64,000 bases of DNA, taken from NCBI RefSeq assembly GCF_049647105.1, contig NZ_JBARWZ010000053.1, positions 1-64,000 of the forward strand, read 5' to 3'. The notes beneath the pieces were generated by a model. It saw only the letters and a program-made list of their open reading frames with translations. It had not been told where the DNA came from and searched no databases. Below are positions 34,641 to 41,544 of the stretch, piece by piece. Within the stretch, counting starts at the first letter, position 1; each line of letters opens with the position of its first letter. The translations under genes were made by a program, and so were the position numbers. This DNA comes from Actinophytocola sp049647105. GTDB taxonomy: Bacteria > Actinomycetota > Actinomycetes > Mycobacteriales > Pseudonocardiaceae.

Positions 34641-34806
34641 TGCCCCGTCAAGGCGAAGAGGGCACGTTTCTCCTCGGCCCAGGCGGCCGCTGGCGGCGTT
34701 GCGGGAAAGCCCAAGTACAACCCGGTACGAGCGGCTTCCCCGCGCCTTGCCGGCGACCACCTGGATCCACGGACAAACGACCCACTCCACCTTGACGGGG
34801 CACTAG
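34637..34806. mobile_element. Family-2 related element with different ends, copy B
   Basis: 170 bp with terminal inverted repeats CTAGTGCCCCGTCAAGG. It shares the internal block CCCAAGTACAACCCGGTACG and CGCGCCTTGCCGGC with copy A although the ends differ. The right CTAG contains the stop codon of the minus-strand TetR. A and B share one CTAG, forming a head-to-tail pair between convergent genes. Confidence 0.83.
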
Positions 34807-35411
34807 GTGATGGTCCCGTTGATGTACCGCTGAAGCGTGGGCGCGATGGCCGCGGCGAGCGTGTCGATGCCGGCGGAGGCGAGCGGCTCGAAGCGGGCGA
34901 CGTACCGCACCATCCCGAGCCCGACGATCTGCGTGGCGATCAAGGTGGCGCGCAGGTCGTGGTGGTCCGGCGAGAACTTCCCGATGACCTGCTTGAAGAT
35001 GAACTTGAGGAAGAAGTCACGCAACATGGCCGCGGCCTCGTCGTGGCTGGTGACGCTGCGCATCAACGCGGTGAACACCCCGCCACCGGACGCGTCCCAC
35101 TGACCGAGGAAGGTTCGCACGATCGTGTCCCCGACCCGATCGGCCGGTGCGGCGACAAGGATCTCGACGATGTCCTGCGGATTGAAGGGCAACTTGAGCA
35201 CGGCCTCGGCGAAAAGCCCCTCCTTGCCCCCGAACCAGTGGTTGACCATGGCCGCGTCCACCCCGGCCCGTCCGGCGATGGCCCGCACGGTGGCGCCGTC
35301 ATAGCCCTGCTCGATGAACACCTCACGAGCGGCGCTGACCAAGGCCTCACGCGTGTCAGCCCCGCCGGGTCGTCGCCCCCGCCGCCGAACCCCGGTCGTC
35401 TTCTCCGTCAC
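34803..35411 (-). CDS. TetR-family regulator
   Basis: 202 residues. HTH TREALVSAAREVFIEQGYDGATVRAIAGRAGVDAAMVNHWFGGKEGLF at about 20-68; the C-terminal domain ends RFEPLASAGIDTLAAAIAPTLQRYINGTIT, resembling the TetR at 32761, so the two may be paralogues. A 16-bp palindrome lies 31 bp upstream. Divergent from trpE. The ligand and target are unknown. Its TAG stop lies in the terminal CTAG of repeat copy B. Confidence 0.88.
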   Translation of the reverse strand: MTEKTTGVRRRGRRPGGADTREALVSAAREVFIEQGYDGATVRAIAGRAGVDAAMVNHWFGGKEGLFAEAVLKLPFNPQDIVEILVAAPADRVGDTIVRTFLGQWDASGGGVFTALMRSVTSHDEAAAMLRDFFLKFIFKQVIGKFSPDHHDLRATLIATQIVGLGMVRYVARFEPLASAGIDTLAAAIAPTLQRYINGTIT

Positions 35412-35441
35412 CCGCCCATGATGCGGCAGCCATCACCTTTT

Positions 35442-35457
35442 TTCAACAGCTGGTGAA
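35442..35457. promoter_or_regulatory. Probable TetR autoregulatory operator
   Basis: TTCAACAGCTGGTGAA is palindromic except for one symmetric pair. It stands in an AT-richer stretch 31 bp upstream of the tetR start and 132 bp before trpE. Confidence 0.55.
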
Positions 35458-35478
35458 TTTTGCGCAGGCCTGCCTCCT

Positions 35479-35499
35479 GCCCCCTCGAACCACGCTACG
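35479..35499. repeat. 21-bp exact repeat shared with 6828-6848
   Basis: Second copy of the short repeat (core CCCCCTCGAACCACGCTACG), here 90 bp upstream of trpE. Confidence 0.6.
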
Positions 35500-35588
35500 C
35501 GACCGGGCTGCCTGGTCGAGGCGTCAGACCCTTGGTGGCTGCTCCAAGCCGGTACGGGGTGCGGATCCCTCCCGGGTGGAGGGGCAGA

Positions 35589-37142
35589 ATGGCTCCCATG
35601 GTCAGTGTGATCGAAGCCGCCGCTCCCGCTGCTGGGCTCGGGGTGATCAGCCCCACCCGGGAGGAGTTTCACCGGCTTGCGGCCGATCGGCGGGTCATTC
35701 CCGTTGTGCGGCGGGTGCTCGCCGACGCGGAGACGCCGGTCGGGGTCTACCGGAAGCTCGGGGCCGGGCGGGCGGGGACCTTCCTCTTCGAGTCGGCTGA
35801 GAACGGGCGGTCCTGGTCGCGGTGGTCGTTCGTCGGAGTACGCAGTGCCGCGGCGCTGACGGAGCGTGACGGCGAGGCCGTGTGGACCGGGACTCCGCCG
35901 GTGGGCCTGCCCGAGGGTGGCGACCCCATGGCCGCGCTCCGGGAGACCCTCCAGCGGCTGCACACCGACCCGTTGCCGGGACTTCCGCCGCTCACCGGCG
36001 GCATGGTCGGGTTCATCGGCTACGACGCCGTGCGGCGCCTGGAACGCCTGCCCGAGCTCACCGTCGACGACCTGCACCTCCCCGAGCTCGTCATGCTCCT
36101 CGCCACGGAGCTGGCCGCGCTGGACCACCACGAGGGCACCATCACCCTCATCTCCAACGCCGTGAACTGGGACGACAGCCCCGAGCGGGTGGACGCCGCC
36201 TACGACGCGGCCGTGCGCAGCATCGACGAGATGACCCGAGGGCTGCAGACCCCGGCCCCGCCGACCACGGCCGTCTACGAGCGGCCCAAGCCGCGGTACC
36301 GGCGACGGCGGTCGCAGGAGGAGCACACGGCCGCCGTCAACGTCGCCAAGGAGGCCATCCGCGCCGGGGAGGCCTTCCAGGTGGTCCTCTCGCAGCGCTT
36401 CGAGGTCGCCACCGACGCCGACCCGCTCGACGTGTACCGGGTGCTGCGGGCCACCAACCCCAGCCCCTACATGTACCTGTTGCGGCTCGACGGGTTCGAC
36501 ATCGTCGGCTCCAGCCCCGAATCGCTGGTCACGGTGCGTGATGGACAGGCGACCACGCACCCGATCGCGGGCACCCGGTGGCGTGGTGCGGACCCGGAGG
36601 AGGACTCGCTGCTGGAGAAGGACCTGCTCGCCGACGAGAAGGAGCGAGCCGAGCACCTGATGCTCGTCGACCTGGGGCGCAACGACCTGGGACGGGTCTG
36701 CAAGCCGGGCTCGGTGAACGTCGTCGACTTCTTCCGGGTCGAGCGGTACAGCCACGTCATGCACATCGTCTCCACGGTGACCGGGCAGCTGGCGGACGGG
36801 AAGACCGCCTACGACGCCGTTGCCGCCTGCTTCCCGGCCGGCACGCTCTCCGGGGCACCGAAACCACGCGCGATGGAACTGATCGAGGAGCTGGAACCGA
36901 CCCGGCGCGGGCTGTACGGCGGCGTCGTCGGCTACCTCGACTTCGCGGGCGACGCCGACACCGCCATCGCCATCCGCACGGCGCTGATGCGCGACGGAAC
37001 CGCGTATGTGCAGGCGGGCGGCGGGATCGTGGCCGACTCGAACCCGGTCGCCGAGGACGACGAGTGCGTCAACAAGGCGGGTGCGGTGCTCGCGGCCATC
37101 GCCTCCGCCCAGACCATGCGTGGCGCGACCGATCGTGGCTAA
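35589..37142 (+). CDS. trpE: Anthranilate synthase component I
   Basis: 517 residues; chorismate plus ammonia to anthranilate. GVYRKLGAGRAGTFLFESAENG near the N-terminus is the Trp-feedback region; LDGFDIVGSSPESLVTV, PIAGTRWRG, DLGRNDLGRVCKPGSV and FPAGTLSGAPKPRAMELI are catalytic-domain motifs. ATG 35589 is preceded by GGAGGGGC; ATG 35598 is possible. No trpG or trpD lies in this cluster. Overlaps the next gene by 8 bp. Confidence 0.95.
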   Translation: MAPMVSVIEAAAPAAGLGVISPTREEFHRLAADRRVIPVVRRVLADAETPVGVYRKLGAGRAGTFLFESAENGRSWSRWSFVGVRSAAALTERDGEAVWTGTPPVGLPEGGDPMAALRETLQRLHTDPLPGLPPLTGGMVGFIGYDAVRRLERLPELTVDDLHLPELVMLLATELAALDHHEGTITLISNAVNWDDSPERVDAAYDAAVRSIDEMTRGLQTPAPPTTAVYERPKPRYRRRRSQEEHTAAVNVAKEAIRAGEAFQVVLSQRFEVATDADPLDVYRVLRATNPSPYMYLLRLDGFDIVGSSPESLVTVRDGQATTHPIAGTRWRGADPEEDSLLEKDLLADEKERAEHLMLVDLGRNDLGRVCKPGSVNVVDFFRVERYSHVMHIVSTVTGQLADGKTAYDAVAACFPAGTLSGAPKPRAMELIEELEPTRRGLYGGVVGYLDFAGDADTAIAIRTALMRDGTAYVQAGGGIVADSNPVAEDDECVNKAGAVLAAIASAQTMRGATDRG

Positions 37143-37677
37143 GCGTCCATTGTGGATGATCGTGGTGCTGTTGCTCGGCGCCGCGGCCGCGCTGTGGGGT
37201 GCCAACGACATCAGCTGGCACCCCGCCGAGGCGCTGCCACCGGCACAGAGCCCGCATGACAACGCCGTACTGAACCCGGGTGTCGACTCCGAGCCAGAAC
37301 GGCCCAGCCTCACCGCGGTCGCGCTGCTGGCCCTCGCGTCGCTCGCGGGGGTGTTCGCCGTCAGTGGATGGATGCGCCGCCTGCTGGGTGCGATCATCGT
37401 GGTCGCGGGCGGCTGGGTGTGCTGGCAGGCGATCGCCACCGACGGCGCTTTCGAGCTGTTCACCGGTCGTGGCCTGGCGCTTCTCGGCGGGGCGGCGTTC
37501 CTCGCGGCGGGCGTGATGATCGTCTTGTACGCCACCGTGCTGCCCGCGATGGGTGACCGTTACGAGCGCGCCGACACGAGGCAGCGTTCCGGACAGCGTT
37601 CCGGCGATCCCGACAAGGACCTGTGGGACGGCCTCTCGGATGGCGACGATCCGACGGCGGATGGACCACGAACGTGA
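37135..37677 (+). CDS. Trp-operon-associated membrane protein (TIGR02234 family)
   Basis: 180 residues, four predicted membrane spans: about 5-23, 62-80, 85-103 and 118-140, then a charged C-terminal tail (RQRSGQRSGDPDKDLWDGLSDGDD). The position between trpE and trpC matches the actinobacterial family (Rv1610-like). Function unknown. GTG 37135 overlaps the trpE end. Confidence 0.85.
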   Translation: MAKRPLWMIVVLLLGAAAALWGANDISWHPAEALPPAQSPHDNAVLNPGVDSEPERPSLTAVALLALASLAGVFAVSGWMRRLLGAIIVVAGGWVCWQAIATDGAFELFTGRGLALLGGAAFLAAGVMIVLYATVLPAMGDRYERADTRQRSGQRSGDPDKDLWDGLSDGDDPTADGPRT

Positions 37678-37814
37678 ACCCGTGGAATGTGCCGCGACGG
37701 CACGGGGTTAGCATCCCTTAAGCGGGAAGGGGCATGGCTGGTGACAGATAGCACGTGCGGAACATCGGAGTCGGCCGCGCAGCCGGGACCGACGAGCGCC
37801 GGCGAGTGTGGCCA

Positions 37815-38624
37815 GTGAGCATCCTCGAGTCGATCATCGAAGGCGTGCGGGCGGACCTCGCGGTGCGTGAGTCGGCGCTGCCGTTCGACGTCGTGAAGGA
37901 ACGCGCCACCAAGGCGCCGCCACCACGGGACGCCGTGTCCGCGCTGCGCGGCTCCGACATCAGCGTCGTGGCCGAGATCAAGCGCCGCAGCCCCTCCAAG
38001 GGCGACCTGGCGAACATTCCCGACCCGGCGACGCTCGCGAAGGACTACGCCGACGCGGGTGCCCGCGTCATCAGCGTCCTCACCGAGGAGCGCCGTTTCG
38101 GCGGCTCGCTGGCCGACTTCGACGCGGTTCGCGCGGTCGTCGACGTCCCCTTGCTGCGCAAGGACTTCACCGTCACGCCCTACCAGGTGCACGAGGCGCG
38201 CATGCACGGCGCCGACATCGTGCTGCTGATCGTGGCCGCGCTGGAGCAGAACGCGCTGGTGTCGCTGCTCGACCGCGTCGAGTCGCTCGGCATGACCGCG
38301 CTGGTCGAGGTGCACACGGCCGAGGAGGCCGACCGTGCGCTCGAGGCCGGCGCGTCGGTGGTCGGCATCAACGCCCGTGACCTGCACACCCTCGACGTCG
38401 ACCGTGAGGTGTTCGGCAGGCTCGCGCCCGGCCTGCCGTTCGAGACCGTCAAGATCGCCGAGTCCGGCATCCGAGGTCCCGGCGACCTGATGACCTACGC
38501 AGGCGCGGGTGCCGACGCGGTGCTCGTCGGCGAGAGCCTGGTCGCGGCGCCCGACCCCAAGGCGGCGCTGGTCCAGCTGGTGACCGCGGGCTCGCACCCG
38601 GCGTGCCCGAGGCCGAGTCGATGA
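37815..38624 (+). CDS. trpC: Indole-3-glycerol-phosphate synthase
   Basis: 269-residue barrel without a TrpF domain. SILESIIEGVRADLAVRE, VVAEIKRRSPSKGDL (catalytic Lys), ISVLTEERRFGGSL, LLRKDFTV (second Lys), VGINARDL and AESGIRGPGD. GTG 37815 fits the conserved N-terminus; a longer frame from 37755 is not conserved. The 137-bp gap before it has no gene. ATGA overlap with trpB. Confidence 0.95.
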   Translation: MSILESIIEGVRADLAVRESALPFDVVKERATKAPPPRDAVSALRGSDISVVAEIKRRSPSKGDLANIPDPATLAKDYADAGARVISVLTEERRFGGSLADFDAVRAVVDVPLLRKDFTVTPYQVHEARMHGADIVLLIVAALEQNALVSLLDRVESLGMTALVEVHTAEEADRALEAGASVVGINARDLHTLDVDREVFGRLAPGLPFETVKIAESGIRGPGDLMTYAGAGADAVLVGESLVAAPDPKAALVQLVTAGSHPACPRPSR

Positions 38625-39847
38625 CCGAGCAGGTGTCCGACCAGCACGAGCACGACCAGCACGACCCGGACGCACGCGGTCATTTCGGGCCCTACGGCGG
38701 CCGGTTCCTGCCGGAGGCCCTGATCGCGGCGATGGACGAGCTGACCACCGTCTACGAGAAGGCGCGGCTCGACCCCGACTTCGTCGACGAGTTCAACCGC
38801 CTGCTCCGCGACTACGCGGGCCGCCCTTCGCTGCTCACCGAGGCGCCGCGGTTCGCGGAGCACGCGGGTGGCGTGCGGATCTTCCTCAAGCGCGAGGACC
38901 TCAACCACACCGGCTCACACAAGATCAACAATGTGCTGGGCCAGGTGTTGCTCACCAAACGGATGGGCAAGAAGCGCGTCATCGCCGAGACCGGTGCCGG
39001 CCAGCACGGGGTCGCCACCGCCACGGCGTGCGCGCTCATGGGCCTCGACTGCGTGGTCTACATGGGCGAGGTCGACACGCGGCGGCAGGCCCTGAACGTG
39101 GCCCGCATGCGGCTGCTCGGCGCCGAGGTCATCCCGGTGACCACCGGCTCCCGCACGCTCAAGGACGCCATCAACGAGGCGCTGCGTGACTGGGTCGCGA
39201 ACGTCGACTCCACGCACTACCTGCTCGGCACGGCCGCGGGCGGGCACCCGTTCCCGATGATGGTGCGCAACTTCCACAAGGTCATCGGCCGGGAGGCACG
39301 CGCGCAGATCCTGGAGAAGGCGGGCAGGCTGCCGGACGCGGTCGCCGCGTGTGTCGGCGGCGGCTCCAACGCCATCGGCATCTTCCACGGCTTCATCGAC
39401 GACGCCGACGTGCGCCTGGTCGGGTTCGAACCGGGCGGCCACGGCATCGACTCCGGCGAGCACGGCGCCACGCTGTCCGAGGGCACGCCCGGCATGCTGC
39501 ACGGCGCCATGTCCTACCTGCTGCAGGACGAGGACGGTCAGACCGCCGAGGCGTACTCGATCTCCGCCGGGCTCGACTATCCTGGCGTCGGCCCGGAGCA
39601 CGCGTGGCTCAAGGACACCGGCCGCGCGGAGTACCGCTCGGTCACCGATGCCGAGGCCATGGACGCGTTCCAGCTGCTGTCGCGCACCGAGGGCATCATC
39701 CCGGCGATCGAGTCCGCGCACGCGCTGGCAGGCGCGCTCAAGCTGGGCCGGGAACTGGGGCCGGACGGGCTCATCGTGGTGTGCCTGTCCGGGCGAGGGG
39801 ACAAGGACATGGACACCGCCGCGTCGTACTTCGGCTTCACGTCATGA
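38621..39847 (+). CDS. trpB: Tryptophan synthase beta chain
   Basis: 408 residues, PLP enzyme joining indole and serine. GHFGPYGGRFLPEAL, REDLNHTGSHKINNVLGQVLL with the Schiff-base lysine in SHKIN, ETGAGQHGVATA, the phosphate loop GGGSNAIG, and LSGRGDKD. An extra His/Asp-rich N-terminal stretch (QHEHDQHDPDARGH) precedes the core. ATG 38621 overlaps the trpC stop; GTG 38603 is the alternative. Confidence 0.97.
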   Translation: MTEQVSDQHEHDQHDPDARGHFGPYGGRFLPEALIAAMDELTTVYEKARLDPDFVDEFNRLLRDYAGRPSLLTEAPRFAEHAGGVRIFLKREDLNHTGSHKINNVLGQVLLTKRMGKKRVIAETGAGQHGVATATACALMGLDCVVYMGEVDTRRQALNVARMRLLGAEVIPVTTGSRTLKDAINEALRDWVANVDSTHYLLGTAAGGHPFPMMVRNFHKVIGREARAQILEKAGRLPDAVAACVGGGSNAIGIFHGFIDDADVRLVGFEPGGHGIDSGEHGATLSEGTPGMLHGAMSYLLQDEDGQTAEAYSISAGLDYPGVGPEHAWLKDTGRAEYRSVTDAEAMDAFQLLSRTEGIIPAIESAHALAGALKLGRELGPDGLIVVCLSGRGDKDMDTAASYFGFTS

Positions 39848-40635
39848 GCGCGGTCGCCGACGTCTTCGAGGCGGCCAAGGCGGAAGGCCGTGGCGCGCTC
39901 ATCGGCTACCTGCCCGCCGGCTATCCGACGGTGCCGGGTTCGATCGACCTGCTCAAGGCCATGGTCGACGCGGGCTGCGACCTGCTGGAGATCGGCGTCC
40001 CGTACTCCGACCCGGTGATGGACGGCCCCACGATCCAGGAGGCGGCGGCCGCCGCCTTGTCCGGCGGGTTCCGGCTCCGGGACTTGTTCACGGTCGTCGA
40101 ACAGGTGTCGGCGGCAGGCGGCAAGGCCGTGGTCATGACCTACTGGAACCCGGTGCTCCGCTACGGCGTCGACCGGTTCGCCCGCGACCTCGCGGCCGCC
40201 GGTGGTCTCGGCATGATCACGCCGGACCTGGTGCCGGACGAGGCCGACGACTGGCTCGTCGCGTCGGACGCCAACGGCCTCACCAGGACCTTCCTCGTCG
40301 CACCGTCCTCCACCGAGGAGCGGCTGGCCGCGACGACCGCGGCGACCACCGGTTTCCTGTACGCGGCCGCGGTCATGGGCGTCACCGGCGCCCGCGACGT
40401 GGTCGGTGCCGAAGCGGCCGGACTGGTCGCGCGGGCACGCGCGCACACGTCGCTGCCGATCGGTGTCGGCATCGGGGTGCGGTCGGGGGAGCAGGCGGCC
40501 GAGGTCGCGGGCTTCGCGGACGCCGTCATCGTTGGCTCGGCGTTCGTCTCCAGGGCGGCGGACGGGATCGCACCGGTGCGGGCGCTGACGGCAGAGCTGG
40601 CCGACGGAGTCCGCCGCCCGGCGCTCACCCGCTAG
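39844..40635 (+). CDS. trpA: Tryptophan synthase alpha chain
   Basis: 263-residue barrel cleaving indole-glycerol phosphate. GYLPAGYPT, LLEIGVPYSDPVMDGPTIQ (catalytic Glu and Asp), MTYWNPVLRYG, ATTGFLYAAAVMGVTG and GIGVRSGEQAAEV. ATGA overlap with trpB. The final TAG is in CTAG, the left end of a shrunken family-2 repeat. Confidence 0.96.
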   Translation: MSAVADVFEAAKAEGRGALIGYLPAGYPTVPGSIDLLKAMVDAGCDLLEIGVPYSDPVMDGPTIQEAAAAALSGGFRLRDLFTVVEQVSAAGGKAVVMTYWNPVLRYGVDRFARDLAAAGGLGMITPDLVPDEADDWLVASDANGLTRTFLVAPSSTEERLAATTAATTGFLYAAAVMGVTGARDVVGAEAAGLVARARAHTSLPIGVGIGVRSGEQAAEVAGFADAVIVGSAFVSRAADGIAPVRALTAELADGVRRPALTR

Positions 40636-40682
40636 TGTGGGCCGCCGGATTATGTGCCGGATTTCCCGGCTCGGACAATTAG
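40632..40682. repeat. Internally deleted family-2 element
   Basis: 51 bp: the left end CTAGTGTGGGCCGCCGG and right end ATTTCCCGGCTCGGACAATTAG-like remain, the latter matching the right terminus of the 47683-47848 copy (ATTTCCGGCGCGGGACTAG) with drift. The interior is lost. The left CTAG contains the trpA stop. Confidence 0.55.
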
Positions 40683-40806
40683 GGCCTCTCCCATGGGTCT
40701 TTGTGCGAGGGTCTGGACCTGTCCAACAGTGACCTCAGGGGAACGTGACGGCACTGCACCACCAACCGCCTGCGGCCCCGAGGATGCGCTGGGCCGATAC
40801 CACTGA
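40679..40806 (+). mobile_element. Family-1 YTAR-bounded repeat, copy 5 (3' truncated)
   Basis: Begins TTAGGGCCTCTCCCATGG, contains TCTTTGTGCGAGGGTCTGG, the core CCTCAGGGGAACGTGACGGC and GATGCGCTGGGCCGATACC, then loses similarity after CCACT; the GGAGGCGGA tail is missing. It shares its first TTAG with the family-2 remnant. Confidence 0.75.
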
Positions 40807-40826
40807 GTGATCGCTTGGATACCCGA

Positions 40827-41486
40827 TCAGCGCGGGATCCATTCAGTCGGCTGGTCGGGGTTCAGCGGATGGCCTGCCGTGAACATGCGGTTGTGGAAGG
40901 TCGTCTCGTCCTGCGCGGCGAGCGCCGAGACGGTCTCCGGTGACCACGGCAGCGCCCACACGGCCCCGTTCTTGGCGACGACCAGCGGACCGGCGTCGCG
41001 GGACAGTGCGGCCTTGCCGTCCAGGACGTTGTCGGGCTGGGTGTTCACCAGGTACGCCCAGCCCAGGTCGGTGATCCGGTCGTCGAGATGCCGCCAGCCC
41101 CTGCGGGTCGCGAGCCACGTGACCACCTGCGCGCGGGTCACCGCGGACGGCGGCGCCGTGCCGATCGTGCCCGTCGGCCGGGCAGGATCGAGTCCGGCGG
41201 TCTTCATGGCGCGGCGCAGGGCCCGGTCGTTCTCGGCCAGGTACACGCTCTGCGACACCGGATCGTGGCTCACCTGCCAGTAACCGCCGGACTGCTTGCG
41301 CACCACGATCGAGACGCCGCCGTACCCGGGCTGTTCGTGCCCGTCGAACACGGCGTCGTCGTTCGTGTCGACCACAAAGGCGGCCGCCTGCTCGGAAACC
41401 CGCTGCTCGGCGTGGCGCGGCCCGTAGTTCCGTGCCGCCCAGGCGACCACGTCCTCCCGCGTTACCACGGTCGTCAGAGTAGCCAT
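40827..41486 (-). CDS. Protein with two related ~100-residue repeats, function unknown
   Basis: 219 residues, soluble. Repeat 1 (about 8-98): VVAWAARNYG ... VVDTNDDAVFDG ... VSIVVRKQSGGYWQVSHDPVS. Repeat 2 (about 117-210): VVTWLATRRG ... LVNTQPDNVLDG ... PLVVAKNGAVWALPWSPE. Each has a VT(R)xxVVxWxA start, an acidic turn followed by LDG/FDG, and a strand-rich W-containing end; this recalls YrhB/Imm35-like immunity domains, but I cannot confirm it. Divergent from lgt with 58 bp between starts. No toxin gene is near. Confidence 0.6.
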   Translation of the reverse strand: MATLTTVVTREDVVAWAARNYGPRHAEQRVSEQAAAFVVDTNDDAVFDGHEQPGYGGVSIVVRKQSGGYWQVSHDPVSQSVYLAENDRALRRAMKTAGLDPARPTGTIGTAPPSAVTRAQVVTWLATRRGWRHLDDRITDLGWAYLVNTQPDNVLDGKAALSRDAGPLVVAKNGAVWALPWSPETVSALAAQDETTFHNRMFTAGHPLNPDQPTEWIPR

Positions 41487-41544
41487 GGCCCAATTCCCGG
41501 ACCTGATGCGTACACCACACACGTCGCCCGTTACGGTGACGCGC

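Noticed and set aside
35533..35538. Tandem Trp codons (TGGTGG) in the trpE leader, possible attenuator peptide
   Set aside because: The frame has no ATG, GTG or TTG start between the upstream stop and these codons, and no alternative hairpins are evident.
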